Position numbers and translations under genes: made by a program. A model generated the notes under the pieces. The model was given only the letters and a program-made list of their open reading frames with translations, made no database searches and was not told the origin of the DNA. From assembly GCA_948099385.1 (NCBI GenBank), contig CANUEZ040000029.1, positions 3,255,501 through 3,319,500 on the forward strand: a stretch of DNA of 64,000 nt, in the 5' to 3' direction. Origin of the DNA: Fasciola hepatica. Taxonomy: Eukaryota; Platyhelminthes; Trematoda; Plagiorchiida; Fasciolidae. This document shows positions 1-11,988 of this stretch, in pieces (within the stretch, counting starts at the first letter, position 1; the number at the start of each line of letters is the position of its first letter).

Positions 1-2
1 CC

Positions 3-1076
3 TACGGAATTGTTGACCCGATCCTGAGTTGGTTTTCATCATATCTAACATCCCGAAAGCAGGTGGTGGACGTTGATGGCAGTTTATCATCACCTCGACC
101 AGTTACTAGTGGAGTTATTCAGGGTAGTGTACTAGGTCCCTTACTTTTTCTTATATATGTTAATGACATTTTCAACGTCATCACACACGGGGCTGCGTTC
201 CTTTTTGCAGATGACATAAAAATTATGTACTCCTTTGAACCTGACGCCTTAGCTTCTACCATTGCTAGCATAACGAGCGATTTACTATCGCTAGACTCAT
301 GGAGCAACCAATGGTTGATGAAATTCTCCGCTGTCAAAAGTTGTATCCTTATGTATAAGTGTCAGGTTCCCGCGGGAATGTTTAAAATTAATGATCAGTT
401 CATCCCCAACAGTCCGGAAGTAAGGGACTTGGGATTACAATATTCTTGTACATTTAATTTCTCCGAACATTCGGCCGTGCAGGTTGCTAAAGCTAGACGG
501 CTAATTGGTCTGATTAATAGAACCTTCAGTCTTACAGAGAGCAAGCTAAGCATTTTTAAAACTCATGTCAGACCACTTCTGGAATATTGCACTGTCGTCT
601 TTTCTAACATGCGGCAGATTGACAGATTTGCAATTGAGAATGTACAACGTAGATTTACCAAACAACTACTAGGATATTCCTCGCCTTTAAATTATATGGA
701 AAGGTGTGAAATATTGCACCTAGAGCCCTTATGGCTGCGCCGTCTACGAATGAACCTGTCTTTCTTCTGCAATATTGTAAAACGTACATCTTGCAATTCA
801 GCCCCCCAGGTCAAAACTCCCTCCAACTATTCTTTACGACATAGGGACTCTATGGTCTTGATTCCAGTATCCAGGACTGCGATGCGGTCAAACTTCTTTA
901 TTGTTAAATATTCTTCCCTCTGGAACAAACTCCCCCCTCAACTTAGGTCAATGTCTTCGGCCTCTTTATTATTCAAAAAAGAAATAAATAAACATCTAAC
1001 TGTCCAAAATCTGATCCGTATGCATGATCCCTACATGTCTATTACCCGAGCCTACGAACTGGGCCTGGGATACTAA
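3..1076 (+). CDS. LINE reverse transcriptase, C-terminal half (cut by window edge)
   Basis: The frame is open from the first bases of the window to the TAA at 1074-1076, about 357 codons, so the true start lies upstream. It carries the core of a non-LTR reverse transcriptase: the GSVLGPLLFLIYVNDI block near base 125 and the catalytic FADD box near base 205, followed by the thumb and the long C-terminal tail typical of CR1/Jockey-type elements. In that family the protein makes cDNA at a nicked target by target-primed reverse transcription. No stop or frameshift interrupts it, unlike almost every other retroelement frame in the window, so this copy may be young. The downstream A-rich stretch near 1150 could belong to its 3' UTR. 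The family call is by motif only; the clade could be neighbouring. Confidence 0.85.
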   Translation, partial: YGIVDPILSWFSSYLTSRKQVVDVDGSLSSPRPVTSGVIQGSVLGPLLFLIYVNDIFNVITHGAAFLFADDIKIMYSFEPDALASTIASITSDLLSLDSWSNQWLMKFSAVKSCILMYKCQVPAGMFKINDQFIPNSPEVRDLGLQYSCTFNFSEHSAVQVAKARRLIGLINRTFSLTESKLSIFKTHVRPLLEYCTVVFSNMRQIDRFAIENVQRRFTKQLLGYSSPLNYMERCEILHLEPLWLRRLRMNLSFFCNIVKRTSCNSAPQVKTPSNYSLRHRDSMVLIPVSRTAMRSNFFIVKYSSLWNKLPPQLRSMSSASLLFKKEINKHLTVQNLIRMHDPYMSITRAYELGLGY

Positions 1077-3385
1077 CCAAAAGCTTAACAACTTTGTTCA
1101 GTAGACAGTTATTACCAACGGATGGTAAGGAGCATTCTGTATTATAGTTAGCAAATAAAAGCAGTCCAACCTATACTCCATGACTGTCAACAGCACACTC
1201 CACGTGTTTGTCTAGCCACTTCCTATTTTCAACGCTTCTGACCACGACCCCTACTGGCCACCGTTACTCCGGTGATTCTTTTTTCATGCTGTCAGATTTT
1301 ACCATAGTCGGTTAGGTTCTTCTTTTTTTTATCAGCTGCCGCCAGGTATAAGAGCATTTATAATGCTAGAAAATACATAGCAGCATATATAATATGGTCC
1401 TCAAGGTACCAGTCTCATCCACGCTTCAACTAATTACTCATTGAGACCCTATTTCAACACAAGATTCCAGGCCTCGTTCTGATGAACGAATCGCCACAAT
1501 CGATGTGGTCTTCCATAAACCATTTGTCGAACTACACATAAGTATTTGCCCCCAGTGTCGCCTATTCTCGCTTCCTTGCTTTTTTGGTAACTGTCACTAA
1601 GCCTCACAAGAATTAGTCGCTAGTACCGGTCTTCTCCGCTTTCCGTATGTTGTTTAATCCAAAAAACAAGACCTCAACGTCACGACCACCCATTTCTGTT
1701 ACTGGCATGATATTGGTGTTCTGTCTTTCTCCCCTAACCCACAGCTGGTAGAATTGCCAGACTGCTGCCCTCTCCGTTTTGTTTTCAGAACCTGCACCCT
1801 AAGGACGATTGTCGCCGTCCACTTCCCAGGAATAACTTGGACCCTCTCTTGCTGGACAGGACAAACGAGATTTACACACAACTTCATTTTCGCCCGTCTC
1901 ACGATCGCTTTCCCCAAGATTCCCACCATCGGACTTCTTGAACCTGGACTACTCGATCTCACTGCATTCATACAACTCATTTTAATCCCATATGTCATTA
2001 TGCCCGTTCCGTGTTAGAACCCGCTAATACTGTTCAAACACTGGCACCTTTATTGTCACTGTTCATTGCTTCATCGGTCACCAAAAAAACGTCCGGCGCT
2101 GACATATCTTTCAGTAGTCCTCAGTGGGTAGCGAAGTAATCAGTAACTACCCGCACTCTTCATCGGTCCATCCGATCGCATCCGCAATGCTGTTGCATCG
2201 AGTGTTCGGGCTCTGCAGATCACTGCGTTCACGCCACGATTAGACGTCTTTGATACACTTCCCATGCTGTATCGCCGCTCCGTTCCCATCATTTGTTACA
2301 CCTGTCAAATTGGTCATTAGAAATGTGACACTCACCGTCTACTTACTTTACCATCACCGTTATCGAGACCTTTGATTTTGCAGATGTTGCATTCGTGATA
2401 TATTACCGAAACTGACCCCGTATGCAGCCTCTAAATCACACCACTATCTGCACCGGCCGATACATTTTATTTCTATATTCGTTGATCCACGGCCGCTTCC
2501 CGCGATATACCTGTGCAGTTTTATTGATCTGTCATTTTTGCATGGTACATACCACACAGCATTCATCTATTGACGTACACTTATCTGTGGATTACTTTAC
2601 CTTTCCTCTCGCAGAACTGAACACCTGTATAATGGATGTAACCACACGGTCAATATTGATTAGTCTTCCACTTCCGCTTTGACATTTCATACCAACCCTA
2701 CATAAAGTTAACAACTTGCCGCACGCTCACCTGTTTTACTCCGGCCGTTCCCTGCCACCATCACTCTGGTAGTATCTCTTAAGAGATACGCAATTGTTTG
2801 CAACATATATGATTCCTCCAGTATACAGCCACCACTTTATATACTACCATCTTTGCAGACTGAAATATTTCCATGTTAATACTTCTTCACATGCCTGTAG
2901 TAAAGTGAATAATTCACCGAACGCTTCGACGAGATTTCTATCCATATGCCTCTCATATTCTGTAGCGCACCAAAAACATTTCCTTTCAATATGTTCGAAT
3001 TTCCACTAGTGGTAATTATTTCATATACCACTTATGCATGTACTCCAGACCAACTGACGCCACTCGACCTTGACCTTCAAATTTGCCGGGCATCACTACA
3101 GTTTTAGTTCACTGTAACACTCTCTCTGATACTCTGCATGCACTCGTTGTACCCTTTTGTGAATCGTCATTCCGGCATCACTATAATCATCTGATCATGC
3201 ATTCTAGCATGCTTCGGGCGCATCCGAAATATACAATTATTATTATTATTATTAAAATGAAAAGAATTCGGGGGGCAGCAAAAACAAAGTGCACAACATC
3301 GTGCAGTGTCTCACTGTGGACAGTGCCTTCAGCGGAGTGTGGGTGCGACATTATTGAACGTATCCTTAGTGAGGTGCATGGCCTC
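1077..3385. other. No supported gene; short (TTA)n near 3237-3255
   Basis: The first part is probably LINE 3' UTR. The rest contains only short open frames in several phases with no recognisable motif. A short trinucleotide run of about six TTA units lies at 3237-3255. Confidence 0.5.
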
Positions 3386-3389
3386 GGTT

Positions 3390-5050
3390 TCAAAACCTTT
3401 CTGCTGTGACCACGGAGAGAAGAGGTTGGACAGAGACGGAGAAGAGGCAATCGCTTTGACCTAATTCAAAAAGGCGGAACTTCAAAGGCAGATCACCTCT
3501 TACGCGTCTTAAATCTAGGGAATAGAGATTGAGGATTGGGAGGCGGACGGGATAAGGTAGGTGGGATAGACCCCTTACTGCTTTGAAGGATGCCCTCTGA
3601 ACTCTTTCTAGGATCTCACGGTCTCGGACACGGCCAGAGTGCACTATCTGACTACCGTACGCCAGCAGAGGACGGATAAACGTGCCGAAAATTATGGAAA
3701 ATCATCCCTAGAAATGCGCGGGAAGGACCTTCGAATCGTATTTAGGACTCGATAGGCAGACTTGCTCGCAAGTTGGTGATGATGAGAGAAGGACAGGTTA
3801 CAATCTAACCAGAAACCGAGCACCTTGTGTCGGTCAACCCTTGGCAGTATGGTTGTTCCGTTAATGGAAAACGTGTGACCAGTTTCTCTGCCGAAGGACA
3901 TGCTCACGCATTTGTCATCATTAACTGGGAGGTTCCAGTACTCGGACCAGCGTTTTGTTTCATAGACAGCAATTTGCAGGTCTTCAACGCTTGAACTCCA
4001 GAGGGTTACATCATCTACGTACATGGCAATGTTCGCAGGAAGGGCTGTCGGAAGATCGTTTATGTAGATCAAGAAAAGAAGAGGATCTAAGACCGACCCT
4101 TGCGGGACCCCAGTTGTTTCTGGGGCGGGTTGGGACGGAACATTCACGACTTTGAACACAAGGGTGCAGTCGGTAAGGAAGCTGCGTAGGATGGCCACCA
4201 TGGAGCCTGTGATCCAGTACGTTTGCAGCTTATAGAGAAAAGGGCCATGGGGGACATTGTTGAAGGCCTCATCAAAATCGATGAATGCAGCATGTGATAG
4301 CTGGCCATCATCATAGGCTTTCGTTAGAATATCCATGGCAGTAAGCATATTGGTGATGCATGATCTGCCAGGAAGAAACCTATCTTGGGACGGGGAGAGG
4401 ATCCTACTTCTATGCAGATGGGAAAGAGCCTCACTCTTAGGAATTCCCTCGAAAATGTTGCTGGCGATGCTAGCGAGGCTTATGGGTCTGTAACTAGAAG
4501 CAAGATGTCCACTACCCTTCTTATAGATGGGTGCGATAACTGTTTTTTCCAGTTACCGGGGAAAAATCCATCGTCAGCACATCGCTGAAAAAGCAAGGCA
4601 TAAGGAGCAGCTAATATGTCCGTGGCTTCCTTGAGAATACGGGGGCGGATCAGGTCAGGACCCGTGGAGCAATATTGGTTGAGCCGTCGGAAACCTTGTG
4701 CCACTGCACAATGGGAATAGTGGCGCGATTAAGGGTAGTGGCCAGAGATATCGGGTGCATGGTGGGTGGGTTGATATGGGTATGGAGCTAAAAATTGTAC
4801 GAAAGTAGGAGCTGAAGGCCTCGGCTACTTGGCTAGGGGAAGTGATTGGAGATCCGTCACTATCTTTGAGAGCTAGTGGCGTTGGAGCTGTGCCCTTTAT
4901 ACGGCGCATGTACTCAAAGAAAAATGCCTTATTGGTCCGTGTTTGATCAAGTACAGATTGTTGGACTGCATTCTGATAGGATCTATCATCCAAATCAAAC
5001 TTTAGGGCTCTTTTGTATCGCCACCTGGGGTCAAGTTTTGGTCCATCTCC
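3390..5050 (-). pseudogene. CR1/Jockey-like LINE reverse transcriptase, broken
   Basis: Four open pieces on the - strand line up as one reverse transcriptase read from 4993 down to 3390. They are a linker and N-terminal finger region (4993-4655 and 4704-4480, different frames), the palm (4348-3692) and the C-terminal domain (3644-3390). The palm holds FIDFDEAFNNVPH (motif A), GVPQGSVLDPLLFLIYINDL and the catalytic box as YVDD. The C-terminal part has the HSGRVRDREILERVQRASFK pattern seen at the ends of CR1/Jockey polymerases. At least three frame changes separate the pieces, so it cannot make a full protein. No endonuclease domain was found upstream, so it is 5'-truncated. It points towards the tRNA-like repeat at 5145, which has the opposite orientation. 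Confidence 0.8.
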
Positions 5051-5144
5051 AAGCTAATATACCCCTCTAATCAATAATGCTCCTGGTTTGTTTGTTCGAT
5101 TTTGTGTACATTAGTGCAGATGTTCACCAAACCATTGAGAGCCA

Positions 5145-5390
5145 GCTCGGATAGCCTCGTGGTTAAGGCGTTTGATTCACAATCGTTTACCCCGGGTTCG
5201 AGTCCTCGTGGGGGCTCGGTGGATGCGCAATGCTGATGGTTCCCAACAAGGACGAAACAGCCGTGCAGTGCCTCCATGGTTTTCAATGATGAGTTGAGCG
5301 TCGAAGCCGCATGATGAATGATATTATAGAAATGTAATCTCCTACTACTCATTTGCAAATGAGTATTTATTTGTTTTTCCATTTTCTAAT
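5145..5390 (+). repeat. tRNA-derived SINE-like element
   Basis: The head (5145-5217) has an A box at 5152-5162 with one mismatch to TRGYNNARNGG and a perfect B box, GGTTCGAGTCC, at 5195-5205, spaced as in a tRNA. The D stem pairs (GCC/GGC), but the acceptor and anticodon stems contain several mismatches, so it is not a working tRNA. About 170 bp of unrelated sequence follows and ends in an AT-rich stretch near 5390. This head-plus-tail layout is that of a tRNA-derived SINE transcribed by RNA polymerase III. It could also be a lone tRNA pseudogene. Confidence 0.55.
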
Positions 5391-6400
5391 CAGTGGCTTC
5401 TCGATCTTGCGCGTGTCTGCCATCCCGTGTTGTCCAGCTTCTTTCATTGCTGTACCTCAGCTAAAAGAAGATAAATACAAGATCCGGGACCGTTTGGGCT
5501 GAAGCCAAATACCCGCGGAATGCTTCAAGTTTTCAAGAGGTGAGCTGGACCGTGAAACAGAAAAGCCTGGGGTCATCTTCGTGGGGGTGTGTTAAATGGT
5601 AGGAATGAATGGATCTTGGAAGCCCATTTGAATGCGCGCCGCTCCTACTTGTGGCCGGTGGGGTTTTTGAAGCCCGTGTAGAATTTCGTTGATCTCATGC
5701 TTGACTTCTGAAACCCCCTTTTTGGAGAATTATTCTAAGTCTGGATAATTTAGTAATGAGCTGAACTTACCTAATCTATTCTGAGTTCTCAGTCGGTATA
5801 TACGTGAATATATAAATAGTTGTAGATACGTATACGCATACGTAATATATCAGGTAAGATTTTTATACTGGTGTGCTGTATTATTTCTATTCTTTTTCAT
5901 ACGGTTATATGTAACTATACGTATACCACACAGATATATTTGTTATACGGCATGTTCCCATGTACGTTCGATTGTTCACATGATTATATATATATGTATA
6001 TATATACCAAACGGTATTTCTCGGTGCTTGCTAACACCGACGGTCGCAGTGCGTGCATGCACTGGTGAACCAGTTGTTTTCTATTTCTGCTCCTGTGATT
6101 AGGGAGTGACTCTTCACCGACGATCGATGGGACCTCAGTGGATTCAAATCGGTTAGTTCCTTTCCAAATGATGGCTCCGTAGACCACTGATGGTGATTCT
6201 TGAACGTATATTTAATCAGCTAAACCACCTCGTTATAATGATGTACGAATTCTTATTGTGAAAGAACCCCATTTAATCCATCTATTGAACATGATGAATC
6301 CTCGTGAGATCCGTATGGATGTCTGATGTTTTTGGTGTTTTTATTCGGGAAATTGGATGACAAAATTTTCAAGAGCAAAAGAATACACATATTTATATGT

Positions 6401-6403
<3 letters not shown>

Positions 6404-6438
<35 letters not shown>
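6404..6438. repeat. (TA)n microsatellite
   Basis: Uninterrupted alternating TA of about 34 bp. The open frame encoding Ile-Tyr repeats across it is an artefact of the dinucleotide. Confidence 0.95.
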
Positions 6439-6440
<2 letters not shown>

Positions 6441-7390
6441 CTGTAAGCACATACATGCCTTCTAAGCATGCACAGGGTGTTGTACCACGTGTTACACTAC
6501 TCAAGTCTCAAATCACTGGAACCCACCGGAGTCTTTTGAAAGAATTTTGTGTAAAAGTAATTATCATATATCATGAACAACCTATGACCAAGTGAAGTTG
6601 CTGCTTCCGCGAAAAGAGAAGCTCCAGCAGATGAATATGCCAATTATGTGCATGAAGTTATCAGTAAATGACTGTTGTGAATATTCATATTTAAATAAAG
6701 TTACGGTGTAAGATGTATGGGACCCTTCGGGGAAGGTCAGGCGTGCGCTGGATGACCTAACTGTTGCGTTGGGTGCCGCTCATTATTCAGCGTTGTTGTC
6801 AAAGCCGTGAAGATCAGAGACTTGGAGGGAATGTCAGAAACTCCACGAGGCTCCGAGCCCGGCCAGAGCGTATGCCAGCATGGTAAGTATGTACATTTTA
6901 ATTGAACCCTGACGCAGTTCACCGATTACGACTTGGCTGAAACCATGAGTAGATTGCTGTTCGCATCCATCTGGGGCACCTTTGCTCTGAACCGTTGTTG
7001 GCTAGGAAGCCCTCAAAGAAAGGCCGTTGACAACTGTAAGTTTATCGCTGCCCCTAAGGGTAGTTTGTTCAAATTTAGTGTCATACAAAACATCGGACGT
7101 CATGAAAGTACTGGAATGGTTCTCCAGAGGACAAACGTCTGTCACTGACAAACGTATGGAGCGCAGAACCATCAACGCTGGGGGTCGAGGAGAAGGAAGA
7201 TCTCCAAGACAATAAGCTATTCTCCTATACGGCTGCATAGCAGTTTTATTTCCTGGAAAATGCTTCGTTAACGATTTTGGCTCTTAGAGCTTACATTGGT
7301 CTAGACGCTTACTTAAACATGGGATTTAACACAGGTTTCTCCGTTGCAGCTAAGCAGTTAAAAGAGTAACAACCTTTTTCAGCATCCGAC

Positions 7391-7418
7391 AATATATATA
7401 TATATATATATATATATT
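7391..7418. repeat. (AT)n microsatellite
   Basis: Uninterrupted alternating AT of about 27 bp. Confidence 0.95.
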
Positions 7419-8399
7419 ATACGTATAAAATCTAGCACGGAACTATTATTCTTTGGATTTTCGATATTTAAAACCAAAAATATAGATTTTGTTTTATTAG
7501 GTAATGATGTAACTCACATCAACATTGCCATGCCCTAATTTTACAGATCCCGTGAACTTCCTGAAGGAGAACCAGGAACATCCTCGCGTGGGATGGCCCG
7601 ATGAAAAATGGATCAGCGGCTTTTATGTAAATATATAACGCATTTTATTAAATTTGTCCAATTTTTCAATAGATGGGTCATTTTGCTCATATACGGGAGC
7701 ACGTCGGTGTTTAAGCTCGAAAGGATGATGAGTACTCCAACGGTATATTATGCTGTTGAACGAAGTTGGAGTTATTGGCAAGGAAGTAACTTTTTTCAAC
7801 GATTTTTCCGGTGGGTTTGGCATGCCCAACCCTAATCCAATTGGGCGCTGGTAGCTCTGACCGATGCTTTCTCATGGAGATGCCAACATTGTGATGGGCT
7901 AGCCCCAAGTACCCCCAACCCTAGCCCAAATGGGCGAACTGTGGTCAGTGTTGCTTGGGTACTTCATATACCGTCATCTACCACCTATCGTTTAACGAAT
8001 TGGCTGGTGATGATGATGAGCCTGAGAACAGAATCACAGACGTACTCGCTCTCTTGCTGGTGCTGCTCCCCCGGGGGACGAACACAGACGTGTATCCTAG
8101 AGGAGTGGCCCAAAAGTTTACATTATTCCTCGACAAGATGAGTGAGCAAGCTGGGAGTTAGACCCACTGATGTACTCAATATTCGTAGGCAGTAATGTTC
8201 CCTCTACTTCAACGAAGTTTAAATAGGTGGGCAAGTTGGCCCGGAAACGTTGTCAGTAATCCTACGGTCTCAACTGAATTCGACGCGAAAGATGTAATGA
8301 ATTCTTAAGTCGCTTATGAATTTGTCTCCCCCTTGTAGCCGAACCGCTCTAAAATCGATGTTTCTTGGCCGGTTTTAGGGCGGCTTTTACTATTATGCC

Positions 8400-8645
8400 G
8401 ATAGGTTTGCCCAGCGGCCATTTTACAGGAGTCAACAATGAATCATCACGAAGGAAATCGATGGCCGGATCAGTGGGCAATGCAAACTATACCGAGGTAT
8501 TTCGGGACTTTTCGACGAAATAAACCAATCTATTGAAATAAAACGGCAAGAACGCATTGTACATTACTCCGGTCGTCGATTTCCTTCGTATCAGTCCGTT
8601 GTTGATTCGTGTAAGATGGCTACAAGACAAACCAACCGAAAACCG
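8400..8645. repeat. Imperfect fold-back (MITE-like) element
   Basis: Two inverted arms are centred at about 8518. The cores 8448-8461 (ACGAAGGAAATCGA) and 8576-8589 are exact reverse complements. Pairing continues outward with the same axis (GAGTCAAC at 8429-8436 against GTTGATTC at 8601-8608, one mismatch; gccattttac against gtaagatggc beyond) and inward with more mismatches. The unit has no coding capacity. Long decayed inverted arms around a short centre suggest an old fold-back DNA element or MITE. A perfect 16 bp palindrome, GGGCCCTTAAGGGCCC, lies just outside at 8662-8677. Confidence 0.55.
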
Positions 8646-10322
8646 ATGTTACAAGCGGGCTGGGCCCTTAAGGGCCCCTATAGGTTTTCAATAATGAAAC
8701 TAACGCTCGTTTTACCCGCAGATCGATCGCTCTATCCTACTGATATTCAGTCACACCTAACATCTTACTACATGTCTAGTGCGATTAGAAAAGCAGAGAA
8801 ATTTTTCTATTTACTTCTGTCTGTTAGTATGGTGTCAGCATAATACTCACTGGCAGTACGAGGCTGTGGTTTTTTTTGCTGACTCCTTTTCGTGGCCACT
8901 CATTCGTATTTTTATTTCCTCTCTTTCGTTATATAAGAATAAGTTTGTGCTGTCCACCCACGCAATGCCATTATGTTATTTTTATTTCCACAACTTTATC
9001 AAGGTAATTGTTTTAGTTTTATGGATCCTAAGAAGCCCTAAGTTGAGTAGAAAGCAAATCGTTAACCAGCATTGGATGAAGAGCATCAACCAGTACATCC
9101 GTTTTCTTCAATACCAATAGGACGTGCTTGCAAGATAGACCACTCTGAAGCTTAAGGGACAGTCACAGGTGACACGTCCTCAAATTTCAAAATGTGTTGC
9201 TTGCCCAGGCCTATAGGTGATCTCCCAGGACCTCTGAAAAACCTTACGAGAAATAAGAGGTTCGGAACAGAATATGCTAGGCGATAACTGTACGAGCGTA
9301 TAACGACAACCGAGCAAACAGCGGTCCCAACCATCGCAAAGGGCTGGGGCATTTCACAGGTACCGTTTCATCTTTACAGTTTCCACGATCACTGGTTTGA
9401 ACGAGGATCTCATTTGTTTTGTAGCATTTTTAAACGAACCACAGACCGCAGAACGGGAAGATGAAGCTCTTTTTATACCACCATTTTCCTTCCCTACGCG
9501 ATTAGTTGTGATGCTGTCCAGCAGCACGCCTTTACGCAAACCACATTTGGCCTAAAAACGCTTATGAGGTAACCCCTTTTTCCTCAGGTCAGACATAGCC
9601 TCTACATTCCATTTTCTATGGTTATTAGGAACGCCTGAAACTCTCAATTTATCATGGCGAGTAATAGGATACTTATCCACCAACATATAAATAACCCGTC
9701 CCGCCGTTGCACGCAGTGAAACCCATGGCACCCAAGTTTCGTGTCTTCAAGAACAAAGCACCGCATGGGAGGTACATCACACATTTCAGGTTGCCAACAA
9801 AGGCCCGAAGAACACATATGTAACCATCACGATCTGTATCGCCCCTACTATGCTTAACAAGCAGGCCCTCAACTTGATCGCCTCCGCAGGCAGGGTTTCC
9901 CATGTTCATCGACCAACCATATGAGGACTCAGGAGGGGCACCTTCCCACCACCCTACAGCTGGACAGTTCCAATCTCCATAGTGATGGCGAGAGCTTTCC
10001 CGAGTCCAAACCAAACGCAAAGCCGACTGGCTTTCTCGTTGATAATTATCAGGAGAATAAGATGCAAAATTGCACATCCAATTAAGTGATGTCTTCTGGT
10101 TTCGTATTTTCTCTGGAGCAGACTAATCGCCGATGATAGATGAAATATGTTGGCAGTACTTGCTTCGCTACTTGATCTCGTTAGCCGCACTATGCAGTTA
10201 CCGCCTCACAGCCCTTCGTAACGCAGTAGGCTGCGCCTAAGTGGTACAGAGTGGTGTGACCACAATCCAAATTGGGCTACCCGATACGGTTAGAATTAGT
10301 CTCGGTCAAAGAAGCAACCCAC
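8646..10322. other. No supported gene
   Basis: Several open frames of 60-134 codons on both strands, none with a recognisable domain. The longest (9673-10077, - strand) has a Gly/Trp/Cys-rich translation that I cannot assign. It could hold further exons of the gene suggested by the exon at 10323-10437. Confidence 0.4.
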
Positions 10323-10437
10323 CTTGCTGATCGGCTATCTTTTCGGCGACAATGAAAGCAACTTCGAGTCCTTCATTTCTACGGAAAGCCATCAGAACAT
10401 TGCGTGCCTTGTTTCTTAGCTCCAACAAGCACGATAA
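10323..10437 (-). CDS. Candidate internal exon of an unidentified host gene
   Basis: On the - strand a strong acceptor, a pyrimidine-rich stretch ending TTATACAG at 10438, is followed by 115 bp of open frame. This ends at CAAG/GTGGGT, a good donor, with the GT at 10322-10321. The piece encodes about 38 residues beginning LSCLLELRNKARNVLMAF and ending in an Ala/Glu/Lys-rich helix-like stretch. Its composition looks like ordinary folded protein, unlike the low-complexity shadows nearby. The frame also stays open upstream of the acceptor to 10581, so the exon could be longer. I do not recognise the family and could not find neighbouring exons with confidence. Confidence 0.35.
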
Positions 10438-11040
10438 CTGTATAAGTAAAACAAGGTGCGTGTTGCCTGGTGCACTAGTTCCGCAAAGAAACTGGGATAC
10501 CCTTTGAAATTCACGGAAATCCCGTGCTAAACGCGTACCAAAGTAACAGTGCCCACTAGAGTACATAACTACCAACTGCATGGGATAGTCCGCGCATTGG
10601 CATTATACATAGTCAGGAAACTAATCGGTTTCTAATAAGGTAACCAGTAAGTTCAAGGCTCACCACGATGGTGGTAGCAGTAGAACATGTAAGCAAATGT
10701 TTCTGACAAGGAAAATGATGTGGAATTTTCACACAACTCAATAAATGCCCGTAAAGCGATATGAACCAAACCTACGGGCGCGAGAAAATGCAACTTTTGG
10801 CGCAGCTTTCGAACATGTGCGATTCGTGACACTCATTTTGGTGACTCGTACAGTCCACGATAACTGCAAAGACACAACTCACGATAACTGCCAACGGTCA
10901 ACGTTGAAAGCCCCGAAGTGTCTGTGATAAAAGAAATCATGTTACTTTCCTGTAAAGGTAAAGAAAACCGTTGTTGCCGGAAAGTGTGACCCGCTGTTAG
11001 CGTATATGTGCATGCATGTGTGTACGTACGTCAATATATA
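10438..11040. other. No supported gene
   Basis: Nothing beyond short motif-free frames; leads into the TA-rich tract starting near 11030. Confidence 0.5.

Positions 11041-11042
<2 letters not shown>

Positions 11043-11078
<36 letters not shown>
11043..11078. repeat. (TA)n microsatellite
   Basis: Pure TA of about 35 bp inside a wider stretch (11000-11220) rich in TATG/TACA steps that looks like a decayed TA/CA array. Confidence 0.95.
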
Positions 11079-11081
<3 letters not shown>

Positions 11082-11322
11082 ACATATATATACACTTGCC
11101 TGTGTGTACAAGCGTGTATACACACGTATGTATACATATTCGGTTATATGTATGTATTTACGTGTAGAAGCATGTGTATACATACGCATATGTATATATA
11201 TGTAGATATACACATGTACTTATATCAATACCGGCATTTACATGTTTATAACCGTTTGTATGTCTGTTTGTATGCTAATGTGTATGTTGGCTTATACGCG
11301 TACATCAATATGTGCCAATAAA

Positions 11323-11325
<3 letters not shown>

Positions 11326-11384
<59 letters not shown>
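11326..11384. repeat. (TA)n microsatellite
   Basis: Pure alternating TA of about 58 bp, followed by a CGTATA interruption. Confidence 0.95.
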
Positions 11385-11385
<1 letters not shown>

Positions 11386-11764
11386 GTATATACATGTTCA
11401 AATGACAGGCCAACGAAGCATTGCACAATGCTGTAATCGTTGATTTTCTTTGTACCAATAAATTGTTGATTAGTGTAAAATGTCTACTAAAGAAAATGAA
11501 CGGAAACCGATGCAAACCCTTTTGTTACAAAGATATATATATACATATATATGTACCTACACTGAAGTGTATACTTACGGAAGTCTATGCATATATGCAA
11601 GTATATACATATATATCCTTATATTTACACACATAGATGTACACATGTATGTATATCCACCTACATATACATATATATGTACACAAGTATATGTATACGT
11701 ATATATATATATATACTCTCAATACTTTTAAACATTTGTGTTGGTTGTAGCTCAGGTTGTTGGT

Positions 11765-11913
11765 TGCCATGATGTTCTGATCGCTGAGCTTGGCGTTTAG
11801 ATCGCAAACGTTTCATCACCAGTCGAGGTGACATCGTCAGTGCATGTCACCTCGACTGGTGATGAAACGCTTGCGATCTAAACTCCAAGCTCAGCGATCA
11901 GAATATCATGGCA
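11765..11913. repeat. Fold-back hairpin element, 69 bp arms, 11 bp loop
   Basis: The left arm 11765-11833 and right arm 11845-11913 are reverse complements over 69 bp with three mismatches and no gaps, around the 11-base loop 11834-11844. The arms carry CACCTCGACTGGTGATGAAACG in both orientations. The hairpin sits between TA-rich microsatellites (11523-11725 and 11915-12010). It has no coding potential. The form fits a fold-back MITE inserted into a TA-rich target. A structured non-coding RNA is possible but nothing shows transcription. Confidence 0.85.
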
Positions 11914-11942
11914 TATATATACTCGTATATATATATATTACT

Positions 11943-11944
<2 letters not shown>

Positions 11945-11983
<39 letters not shown>
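11945..11983. repeat. (TA)n microsatellite
   Basis: Pure TA of about 39 bp directly to the right of the hairpin element, with further TA blocks to 12010. Confidence 0.95.

Positions 11984-11988
<5 letters not shown>

Larger units (their letters stand above)
5391..8395. other. No supported gene; AT-rich with TA arrays
   Basis: Only short open frames without motifs. The stretch is AT-rich around 5800-6440 and holds the TA arrays at 6404-6438 and 7391-7418. I see no intact coding unit or RNA gene. Confidence 0.5.

Noticed and set aside
6737..6922. Possible tRNA-like or gene segment near 6720-6900
   Set aside because: No A/B box pair in the correct spacing and no protein motif.
11008..11772. 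Several overlapping 60-100 codon frames rich in Ile-Tyr on both strands
   Set aside because: They are translations of TA/CA microsatellites; similar false frames occur at 27666-27983, 48374-49099 and 50751-51114.
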